Positions 15,701 to 27,700 of a stretch of 64,000 nt of DNA are shown here, piece by piece. The first letter of the stretch is position 1. Each line of letters opens with the position of its first letter. The notes beneath the pieces are model-generated. The model was given only the letters and a program-made list of their open reading frames with translations. It had not been told where the DNA came from and ran no database searches. Both the position numbers and the translations under genes were made by a program. The stretch comes from Crossaster papposus. Taxonomy: Eukaryota > Echinodermata > Asteroidea > Velatida > Solasteridae. The DNA is taken from NCBI GenBank assembly GCA_037893245.1, contig JBAIAA010000101.1, positions 1,364,001 to 1,428,000 of the forward strand, read 5' to 3'.

Positions 15701-18700
15701 TATAATTGAAGTACATGTAATACAACTCAGACGTGTGTACAACGAGAAGGATAAAAGTCGAAGAGATGGCCGCGGAAATCATGGGGAATATGCCGTTAAG
15801 CACAACATACGTACATATACTATATACATTACGAGGTTTTCTCTATGAAAATCACATTTTAGCGCAAGCGCGAACTACACGTTCATAATGTGGACCACAC
15901 CATTGAATCAATAGGTGTGCTTTCGTGAGAATTGTTTTCAGGACTTCCACAGCTTCGAAATTACAAAGTAAAATTTTTGTAGGGAGTCCGAAACATTCCC
16001 TTTTCCTTAACTAAGATATTCAAGATCAGCAAATAATGTTCGTAAGAAATTTATTCGAGAAACGATGTAGAACCCAGAAAACAGATGGAAACAGCCCTGA
16101 ACATGCAAATGGATCTGTCCCCAAAATGGCGACAATTCTTGGACTTGTTGCCGATTCTAAAGTTCGTTTTTGACAATAAGCGTTGTTGAGAATAGAGTTT
16201 GGTAGTAAAATGGGAGCTTTTAGCAATTATTGTAACAAGGCAAGTTTTAGTGCTCCAGACATGTTCTTCCGAGACACAACAGGTAGATTTTTCAATCGAG
16301 GGCAAGCCAGGAAAATTTCATCGGAGATCGGCCGTGTGGCCGGCGGTGTACGTGTAGTGGGCTGGCTGGCCGCGCGGCGCGCGACGGCCTCCCTGTTTGT
16401 TTCGCGAAGCTTCTCGTCGTGAGGGTGTCGTAGAATGACGGTGCCATAGATAGGCTACGTGGTTTGACCATGCAGACCATGAACACACGGACAACACACG
16501 CCGTTGAACGGAGTTTTCGTGCGGTATGGATCGTTGCTGTGTGCACAGCGTTTCAATGCTCAGACCCCCCAAAAAACACCCCGCAAAGGACGGCGTTTCG
16601 CTAAATATTCTTGCTCATTATGACATATATATATTGTTCTTTTTCTAAATCTGTGATAAACACTTATATATATAAATATATATGTAGCGCTTCGCGACTC
16701 AATTTGTTATTTTTGACGGCTTGAAAATTGTAAACTGTGCACGCAATCAATTAGTAGCTCGGTGATCGATTTTCAAGCATTGTGTAATTGTTTGGCTGAA
16801 GTGCCAGGAGCGGCAAGATAAGAATAAACATTGGTTAAACAAAACATGTCCGTCCAGAAAAAATAAATCTTAGGTGTTCAATTGTTTGTCAGAAAGAGCA
16901 TGGAAAACCTGGTTGATAAAACAATTAAGTGAACTTGAACCATGAACCAAGCACATCACACCTCCCGTGGTCGGAGCCCATTGTAATAAATCGTTGAAAT
17001 AAATCCTCACCGTGGCATTGTGACCTCAATGGGACTGCAAAAAGACTGGTTTGTGTGTCATGTCTGTTGTGTTCGACATGTAGAAAAGTAATTATAGAAA
17101 TAAAACAATCACTGATGTCTATTCAGTACTTGAGAGAAGGGAGTCTTTTTATTTACAATAAAATTGTTTTTAAGTTATGCATCAAGTTCAGAACTTGGAC
17201 TCCTTCCTGTGGGCATGACAGGCAGATGTAAAATTGAATACAATCTCCAGGGTTACCCCCAATAACAGTATTTGGAACGAAGAACATGAATTCGTTTTGC
17301 GAATGACTATTATTGAATTAAAAGCACATTAACGGTGAGGCCGGTTATCTTTAGCATTTGAATCTAAGTGGGGAACAAAAGGTATAAAACTGTCACTGAA
17401 AATTCCATGTACATGTATAATGTGTGTTCTGTACAAATAACTGTACATGTACATGTACACTAAATGGCCTGCACTAGCACTGTGCATGCAGCGTGCACTG
17501 GAAGTAGTTCCAGCACTGCCTGCCCAGTTCTGGTGGTTGTCTGGACAAGAGATTAAGTTTCAATGCCTGCCCAGAGCTGGTGTTTGTTTGGACAAGAGAT
17601 TATAGGGTAATTATCTCTGTGGAGTACTTGGGGTTGTGTTTACTCAAGGACTCCCCGCTGAGTGTGAATTTGGTGTGTGAAAATGCCTCACTGTTTTAGA
17701 GGGCTGTTCTCGTCATGATCACCCTTGGTATGCAAACGTGTCCTTTCCTTAATTGACACGTGTACATGTAACTTGCATAGTGTACACCTTTACTGACCGA
17801 AGCTCTATGAAGAATATGCATATAGAGCATTGTGAAAATATAGGAGTAACAAACCTCAATCCTTCAGAATCCGCATTTGGATAAATACCCAAGTCAGTAA
17901 CCCCAATCCTGCAAAATCATCCAGCATTAGTTTAGGCCATATGACCATGGATCCTGCATTATCCTCCGGTGGCAAAACTCTAAACACCCGCAATCCTCCA
18001 AATTCCTTCGATGAATCAACTTCCAAGTGACCTCAATCCTGCAAAACCCTGCAATTTGCAAAGAAGATTTTGGAGGAATTGGGGTGGTATAGGATTTCAA
18101 GCTTAATACAAAATATTTTCATGTGATCTTGAAAATGTGCACAGAATAAAAACATCACAATCATTTCCATCATTTTTTGGGATGTATTGATTGCACGTAC
18201 ATGTACATGTATTTTCATGTAGTTTTGGTCAAATTAATTCATACCATGTATTCCCAGCTTACAGTCATACAATGTATAGTTTTGTCATAGCATATAATTA
18301 CCACCTGTGGTTATTTACCCGGTACCTGCACATTTATTGTCAATTCTCATTTTTCCTTTAAACATTTATCTGTTTATGATACATAACTGTAGTTTACAGA
18401 GCAGATTGGTTTTCTTCATCCTATTACAGTAACATCTGCTCAACACAGTTCATATTAGTATTTACTTGTGTTATTTCATACATGTACCGCTATTACAGTA
18501 CATTCGTGGGAAGATGAAATACAGTGTACCTATGCTGCGTTCCAATCGCGTCGTGTTTATCGTGTTCACGAGTTCACGAGTCGTATATCGGCGTTCTAAT
18601 CGCCTGGTAACTCGATCGTGTTCACCAGTGGTGAACTGGATTTTTTTTCTCTATTTTTATGACTTCATAAACGAATAAAATACGCGCGCATGCGTGTTGG

Positions 18701-21700
18701 TTCACGTACGAGTTCTTGCGCGATAAAGAATATCCTTACCGCATGACTAACTCGACTGTTCGCGTGCGTCTTGGTGGGTAGCGTTTGGAATGCAACCTAC
18801 TCGTGAACATGGAGACATTCACGATAAACACGACGCGATTGGAACGCAGCACTAGTCATAACCGTGTATATGTAGCCTTCCTTCAAGCCACAATGTTTCT
18901 TACAAGGAAATCAAAGTGGGTTTTGTCTTAATTTGTTTTGAAAACTGACCAGTTTCATCTCTCTAGTTACGTAAAAGCACATAGTCTAGTGTACGGACAT
19001 GCTGACTGTTAACATACGGTAATTAATAGATTTAACCAGTTCGCGCCGGGATTATTTTAACATCACCGAGCCGATGTGCGGGATTATTTTTAACGAAACT
19101 GACGATTCAAGGCGGGTTCAGGCCGATGGTACTGGGAAGCACACCCACGCATTTCCGGCCTTGCTCGCTGCTGACCACATTTCCAACCTTGCTCGTTGCG
19201 TGTTTATACGTCATCCGTTTTGAATCTAGGGAAAACTTAGATTTTATATACGTCATCTGGCGCGAACTGGTTAAAGGTAGTATACACCATTGGTAATTAG
19301 TTGAATTATCATGAATGTTTTTTTGGGGGGGTTGTATTTGATAGTAAATATCGTTTAACTGAGTGTCCGAAGCTTTACAATCATGAATGCTGAGAAAAGC
19401 AAGAACAACGGCGGTTGTTTTTAACCAGTTCGCGCCGGATGACGTATATAAACGCAAAGGTTTCCCCAAATTCAAAATGGATGATGCATAAACACGCCAA
19501 GTTCAAGTTCGGAAATGTCTGTCAGCAGCAAGCAAGGCCGGAAATGCGTGTGTGTGCTTCCCGGCACTATCGGCCTGAACCCGCTTCGGATCGAGTTTCG
19601 TTAAAAATAATCCCGCCCCTCGACTCGGTGATGTTAAAATAATCCCGGCGCGAACTGGTTAACTGGCGTCAGGCAGTGGTTCTTATGTTGTTCAGGTTTT
19701 TTTTCGTGATCGCCATCCAGCGATCGTTTATTTTTTTTAAATAAAAATAATTTTTTTGGAATAATTACAGGATATCTAGCGCAATCATTTTGCTGGATGC
19801 CTACAATCTTTATTTACTTTCAAATAAGTAAGCCATTTCTGAACAATTTGGTAGTAAAGTGTTGGCTATAGTTCTGCAAATTGTGTATCCTACTAGTACC
19901 TTTAAAGCAATGCATATTGTACATGTTTTATTTACATGCCCACATACATTGCACATTCATCATCACATACTCAGATGGTACCAGTATGTTAATGGTGCAG
20001 TACTATGTCTTGAAGGTCAAAATAGAGTGATGCAGGAATTTTGTAATAAATGTCATCACTAGAAAGACAATCTCATCATAGAGCAAGCAAAGACTATATT
20101 ATGTAGTTAACATGTGGCTTTATGTATAAAGATGATACACACAAGTGGGAAAACAGTATCAGCTTTAATGGCAAACAGATGTTTGTTTTTTTCTACATGT
20201 AGAAATCGGTCTGTTGATTTTTCTTTATTTGCTTTTTAGGGGCTATTCAAAATTTTCAATGTTTCAAAAATTTCGACTTTTGGTCGATTTGTTTTTGGTG
20301 ACACTTACGTAAACAACCCTAACGTTGGCCAACGTTTGCAACATTGGGCAAGGTTTGCAACATTGGGCAAGGTTTGCAACATTGGGCAAGGTTTGCAACG
20401 TTGTCCAAGGTTTGCAACGTTGGCCAAGGTTTGCAACGTTGGCCAACGTTTGCAACGTTGGCCAAGGTTTGCAACGTTGGCCAAGGTTTGCAACGTTGGC
20501 CAACGTTTGCAACGTTGGCCAAGGTTTGCAACGTTGTCAAAGGTTTGCAACGTTGGCCAAGGTTTGCAACGTTGGCCAACGTTTGCAACGTTCGCTTGAG
20601 TGGAACGCACCCCTGGTACCCTTGTACCACTGCAAAGCCTAACAACTACAAACGCCTAGTTTCCAAGTCCAATAAAAATCCACCCCCACGCGTGGTGTTT
20701 CACACAGTGGGGTCACACACATACCGCAACCGGTACATAATACATGTACAAAACCACAATGTACATACATGTATGTACATGTACAGCTCGTAGTGTCTCA
20801 CGGGAAGAAGTTGGAAAAGATCGTGTATAGGAACGTGTAGAGGAGTGAAATTTAACTTTGTTTTTATTCATCCTTTTTAGTTTACAATAGGATTTTTGGC
20901 AAAGTGGTTCCCCTAAAGTTACTGTTTTTATAGGAGTGGCACCCCTGCGTAGTACATTGACTTAATTTACTCTTTACTTAATTAATGATGCGAGGCGCAC
21001 CAGTCTATTGCTTTGTGTTCCACTGGCCACATGTGCTAGTATGGGTCAGTGAGCAGAGATACAACATGGAGGACAGACCTACTTAAAGTTTCTCCTGTGT
21101 CCTCCATGTTGTATCTCTGCTCACTGACCCATACTAGCACATGTGGCCAGTGGAACACAAAGCAATAGACTGGTGCGCCTCGCATCATTAATTAAGTAAA
21201 GAGTAAATTAAGTCAATGTACTACGCAGGGGTGCCACTCCTATAAAAACAGTAACTTTAGGGGAACCACTTTGCCAAAAATCCTATTGTAAACTAAAAAG
21301 GATGAATAAAAACAAAGTTAAATTTCACTCCTCTACAAACGCATGGAGCGCAGTTGTTTCAGGCATGGAGGAAGATCGTGGTTTGGGGTTTTTTTGACTG
21401 TTTTTTTAATGAAAAATGAATTTAAATGTTCAATTATTTACCTTGACCCACCCACCCACTATTTCCACCAAAAGTCGAAATTTTTAAACATTGAACAATT
21501 TGAATGGCCCCTTAGATATATCACAAAGCTATACATTTATAATAGCGTGTGCATTGCAATTATCATGCATGATTATAACGACAATAAACTGTCCTTTTAA
21601 TTTGACCCGATGTATTGTGCAGTTTCCATGGTAATCGGTGTGCCAACCATCAAGCGCGACGTGGAGACGTATTTAATGGAGACGCTGTCTTCGCTGGTCG

Positions 21701-24700
21701 GAGGCTTGTCACTAGAGGAGAAACTGGATTGTTTAATTGTGGTTTTAATTGCAGAGGTAAGGACATGTAGAAACGTGGAAAAAATCCTCCGCGAATGATT
21801 TAAAGGGATCATATACGTTTGGTAATTGGAACACACTGTTTGTTTCAATTCTATATAGTTATAAATATATACCACAAAACTAACCTGTACAAGTTTCATT
21901 TCAAAAGGTGGTAGCGATTTTGAGATATTGCCGGACATCTGGAGCGGTTATGTCCACGCAGGAAGAATAATCTGCATTGGAATTCACAATCTGAGAAACG
22001 TCACTGCAGTAACGCTTCTCAGATTCAAATTTTGGGGGATAAAAAGTGATATCTTTTTCCATAACCGCAGTACTGCGAAGTGAAAAGTTTAAAAAAATGC
22101 ATTATACTATCCAAAGCTGCTGTACTTCTTACCAAGTAAGTTTTTATTGCCATTAATTATTTGGAGTAATTACCAAACGTATACGATCCCTTTATTAACC
22201 CTAACTCCCTCACCCCTTTTACTAGAAAGTATCCTGTGTCCGCCACAGTCCACCAATTTTGGTTTGCAAAAACTGCTGGTGTCCTGAGTCCATCAGACTC
22301 CACCAGTATACATTCTGGAGAGATCCTGAGTCCATCATTCTCCACCAGCAAAAGTTTAATGGACTGTGACGGATTCAGGATACCTAGGTGGCATACAAAA
22401 AATTGCAGTGCGTTTCTCCATAGAGTCCATCACAGTCCATCACCTGAATGTCTGTATCCTGAATCCATCACACTCCTGCAGTAACGCTAGGCTTAAAATC
22501 CTCAATCCATCACACTCCTTCAGTTGGTTCAATATGGAGGTATCCTGAATTCGCTAAAATCCTCCAAAACAGGAAATGGATTTTGATGGACTCAGGGTGG
22601 TTAGGGTTAAGAATTGTTTTGAATTCTGATAAACATTTATTATATCCTCAATGACATCCAACTGAAATTGTTTAAAGAAATAGATTTCTACTTTCAGGCA
22701 TTTTTTAAAAGGGTTCTTTGCACACTTATCGAAAAATGGCCCCAAATAAGATTTATTTTGAGAATTGAACCAGGAAATGCAGATTGTGGTCACAATTCAA
22801 ATTGTGACTCGAAAAATTTTGATTTGAAATCAAAATCTTATAATATCGTTTTCTCTAAATATGCAGCATCCACAGAGCTGAAAACTTCATCAGGTTGTTT
22901 GTCAAGCACCTTTCTATATATTTTAAGCACTTTTGCTGCTTCAAAACGATAAAAATACACAACTGACAAATGGTCTAATTGTTTCTTTAAAGTGCGCTCT
23001 CTCAAGTTGTCAATGTGGTCTCCAAGTCAAGCGCAGGTCATCCAGTTCTGAGTCAGATTACAAGATACTCAAATGAATTCCCTTTTGTTTTTATTATTAT
23101 TATTATTATTATTTCTTTTCGGCAATGAAACCGAGGATTCCTTAAAAGCGCCCAAGGCACTGTAGCTCGTAAGCCTGAAGAATGAACGGAATGCCAGAAA
23201 CACCGGGGCGAACCCTTTCTCTTAGCGATAAGCGTAACTGGGTTCTTTTACGTGCATGTCCTGGTTCAATACACAATACACACACACGGGACCAACGGCT
23301 TTACGTCCCATCCGAAGGACGAAGCAAAGGTGGTTTAATTGCCTTGCTTAAGGACACACGTGTCGACGGCCGGGATTCGAACTCACGCTCTGTGGAACAG
23401 AAAACACACGCTCTTAACCACTCGGCCACGACACTCCATGTTGCTCATACCCGGTTGCTTGTGTTTTGACTTTTGACTTGTGATTAACTTGTGACAGACT
23501 CAACTGCAAATCTGTGACCATACACTCACCTTGTGACTAAACCCAATCCATCAACATCATCATTCAGTTACTCCCTGGATCAGTTGTCATGGATTTTCCT
23601 CAAGTGATATCGTTGGAATGATTGTGATGAAATTCTTACCCCTCTCTGTAATGCAACCTCTATTTCTTTTTAGGTGGATTTAGTTTATGTGAAGAAACAG
23701 GCCTCTCTTATTCAAAGCAAGTAAGTTGGAAACTGTGTAATCTGTAACAATGATAATGGGTAGTGTTTGTTGTATCCATCCCCATTGCAATTGTTTGGAT
23801 CTGCTGTGATTCATTAATAACCCTCCTATATACAGTGCAGTTACCATAGAGCTGTCAGACCTTTCAAAACCTTTCAAGTTTTCTGGACTGAAGGGTTTTG
23901 AAAGGTGAGAAAGCTGTCTGACAAAAGGAACCTATGAAAGGTTTTGAAAGGTAAAACAACTCTCTGAACAAACTGGTGTGAGAAAAACAATACCTTTCAA
24001 GTTTCTGGACTGAAGGGCTTTGAAAGGTGAGAAAACTGTCTGACAAAAGGAACCTATGAAAGATTTCGAAAGGTAAAACAACTCTCTGAACAAACTTTTG
24101 TGAAAAAAAAAAATCTTTCAAAAGGTTTTGAAAGGTGTAGTAGTGCAGTAGCAAAAAATTCTGGAGCATTTTGAAAGGTTAATACTTATTGATAGCCATT
24201 TTGCCCATTGAGCAGATTTTGAAAGGTTTTGAAAGGTAAAACCATAAGAGGGTTAAAGTTAATGTACAACATTTTCAAACTGCCTAAAAACAAAACTACC
24301 TAATTGTTAGAAATTACCGTACTTGATTGTTTGTGAATAATCGTCACAAGCATCCTGTGAAATTGTGGTATTTGGTGTGCTGTCATTTTTAGTAAAAGTG
24401 GAATTTTTGTATCATTTTTTCAACGATAGTTGGCCAACCATCATTAATTAATTTTTTTTTTTAACCAGTTCGCGCCGGGATTATTTTAACATTACCGAGC
24501 CGAGGGGTGGGATTATTTGTAACAAAACTCGATCCGAAGCGGTTCAGGCCAATGGTACCGGAAAGCACACCCACGCATTTCTGGCCTTGCTCGCTGCTGA
24601 CAGACATTTTCAAACTTGAACTTGGTGTGTTTATGCGTCATCCGTTTTGAATTTGGGGAAAACTTTGCGTTTATATACGTTATCCGGCGCGAACTGGTTA

Positions 24701-27700
24701 AATGCTTTCCTAAAATGCTGCCCTCAACATTTTGTTTCCCATCTTGTTTTGATTTGTACACACATGACAGCTTAGGACTCTTTGTGAATGAAGAAACCTG
24801 TTGCAAGAAGTTTCTGTTGATCTGATTTGATAATTGATTGATTTAATTCATTTGCTTTTTGACCGATTGCAGTTTCCAGCCAGAGTTGGATTCTGGCCTG
24901 CTTGAAGTCATCTCACCTCAACCTGATTACTACCCTGACCTGAATACCATCAGGGAAACATTTGGGGACACCCAGGATAGAGTCAAGTAAGTACATGTAC
25001 ATGTTTAGCTGTGACCAATCTATCAACCAATCTATGGGTTAGGGGGTCTAACACCAATCTTAGTCAACAAAAAAAGTACAGAAAAACAAAGCAAATGCCT
25101 GCAAGACTTCTCCTTTTTGGCAGCTACTTGTAATTCCCCCTTGATCCATACATGATCTGACCATGTTTAGAAATTGGATTTCTGTGAACATTCTTGGAGA
25201 TCTTAATTGTTTTTTGATTGTCTAAGATATTAATTGTAGCTATTGGTGTGTTGAATTATTACAGGAGCATAAATTATCATATAGACCCACTTGTTACTTG
25301 CAGATATAATGCTGCTTCACTTCTTCTTCTTCTTAGTTTTTCTTTTTCTTTTTCTTTACCCAGATGGAGAACTAAGCAGAATTTAGACTTTTCCTATCTA
25401 ATGATGTATTCACAGTCCAGAGGCAAATTTTATGTTCAGGTAAGAATGATTAACCAGTTTGCCCTGGGATTATTTTGACATTGACCGGGCCGGGGCACAG
25501 TGTTGTTTTTCACAAACCTCGATCCGAGACAAGTCCAAACCGGCATCTGTGGGTAGCACACTCTGATATTTCCGGCCTCACTCACTGCTCGTGACGTGTT
25601 TATCTGTCATCTGTTTTAACAAACTTTGCGTGTAAACACGTTCTTTGGCGCAAATTGGTAAAGGGAGTGGATGTGTATTTCTTTCTGTAATAGCAAAATT
25701 TATTTAGTGATTCTGCAAGTTGTTTTTTTGTTTAGACAGAAGTAAAGGAAATGAAAACTGTTATTTTTGTGGTATCATCACGGTCTTTTGAAGAAAAAAA
25801 ACCCTGTTTTGTTTCCTTGTTGCGCAACAAGGCTATTTGGAAATCTAAACGTGTTAGTTTAGGATTTTTGGGGGGAATTCTTGTCTGTTGTTTTGCAGCA
25901 GAATTCAAACATTTCCGAGCCACGTTAATTTGAAGTGCAGATGAATCGCATGAATCTATGCACAGAGACAAATTGCAATGGGAGGACATGCATACATGCA
26001 GTGGTGGTTTCCTACAGCTGATCACTATGCATGCGTTGAGCATCGTCTTAAAGGTAGTATACATCATTTGCAGATATCGACAAATTTTACCACCAAATTA
26101 TTAAGAAATATCTTACTCATATGAAAGTAAATACTGATTCTAGGCATCCAGCAAAATGATTGCGCTAGATATCCTGTAATTATTCTTAAAAATTGATTTT
26201 TATAAAGAAAAATTTGCGATCGCCGGACGGCGATCGCGAAAAAACACAAATAACATAAGAATAACTGCTCGACGCCTGTTGAAAACAAACGCCGTTTTTT
26301 GTGCTTTTCTTGACATCCATGATTGTAAAACTTCGGACAGGTCAGTTAAACGATATTTACTATAAAATACAACCCCCCAAATCTACTCATTCATGATAAT
26401 TCAAGCAATTACCAATGGTGTATATACTACCTTTAAGAGGGAATGCTACATGGCTAACATTCATTAGCCTGTGAATCTTATTTGAAGAAGTCCTTCAATA
26501 AACATGGAACCATTTAGGAGCCATTGCATTCTGTAGATTTGTGATGAAGTGCCTACTTGACATTTAGTATCGTTTACAGTGCTGAATGTGATAAATGTGA
26601 TTTTCATAGACTTTGTCACTTCAGACACTGTCCTTTGTCAACTAGCTTCCATTATCAAATACTGGAGAACCTTAAATTAAACTTGGCTTCTGAAAGTTAC
26701 ATGTAGACTCCTTTCCTTGATGTTAGATGACAATTGGCATCGGGGTGATAATTCTGAATTGAAAAGCTAGTGGCAAATTCTATCGATCAAACAGGACCGG
26801 TCATCTGACTGCCTATTGGAAAAACCCCGGTCGTTTTCTAAACCCCAACTTCGTCTTCGTTTTGGTTTCGGTAATTCTATTGCTATTTGTTATTAAATGA
26901 AAGGTTTCCCTCTTGTTGACAGCTTGAAGATGATTTAGTGGCGCAGCCCGGCTACTTTACAACAATGAAGACATTTGCAATGCAACAACAGAACAAGAAC
27001 TGGCTTCTACTAGAGTTCTCTGCGTTGGGGTTTATTGGTAAGCAACAGGGCCTGGTTTTATTGAACTAATGCCACAGGGCCGTAGGGTCTAAAATATCAA
27101 CGGCCAATAGCAAATATAAGGGCCGCCGCAGCATTCCCACGGTCACATACTGTAGCAGTCACATATGTTAGGGTAGCCGCACGGCGTATTTTTCATTTGT
27201 GGAGACAGAAAACCTGTGGCTGCCGTACGGCCTTTGAAGTGATGACGAACGGTCACCTTAGGGCATCCCTGCGGCGGCCGTTTCTGCAGCGGCCGTTCCT
27301 GCGGCAAATACCAAGGCAGACACAAGGTAGACCGTAGGGCTGCCTTAAGGTTGCCCTAGGGCACCTGTAGAATTCCGCAATTTGTTTGGGAGTCCGCAAA
27401 AGTCAATTGTAATTCATAAAACCCGAGGGCAGCCGCACGCCAAACGCAAGGCCACCGTACGCCCGGCGTATGGTCGCCGTGGAACCGCTCTACGGCATGG
27501 CTACGACGTGTCTAATTGCTACGGCGAACCTAGAAATGAAAACGGTTATAACTCCGCGCTATAATCCCACGGCAACCCCTACAGCATGTAAAAGGCCGCC
27601 GCAGATCCTCTGCGGCCGCTGCAGGTATCTCTTAATTTCGGGGGCTCCGGCCGCCGTATCCTAGCGGTAGAGCAAATGTGACTGAGGTATCACCAGTCAA

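Larger units (their letters stand above)
20239..21511. mobile_element. Harbinger-like element containing a long palindrome
   Basis: Outer inverted repeats of about 48 bp (GGGGCTATTCAAAATTTTCA... and its diverged complement ending at 21511) are flanked by TTA at 20236-20238 and 21512-21514, a TWA duplication typical of PIF/Harbinger transposons. No transposase is seen. It lies 111 bp before an MGAT4 exon. Confidence 0.6.

Noticed and set aside
20264..20793. Six overlapping ORFs of repeated [15 protein letters not shown] type
   Set aside because: Frames of a 19-bp minisatellite; present on both strands, without splice context or family resemblance.
23414..23437. Functional tRNA gene
   Set aside because: A and B boxes are those of a SINE head; the anticodon arm and acceptor stem do not form a tRNA, and a SINE body follows. 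The same holds at 41750, 53108 and 61372.
27382..27664. ORFs in the GC-rich island
   Set aside because: Short, both strands, no domain; explained by low stop-codon density in GC-rich sequence.
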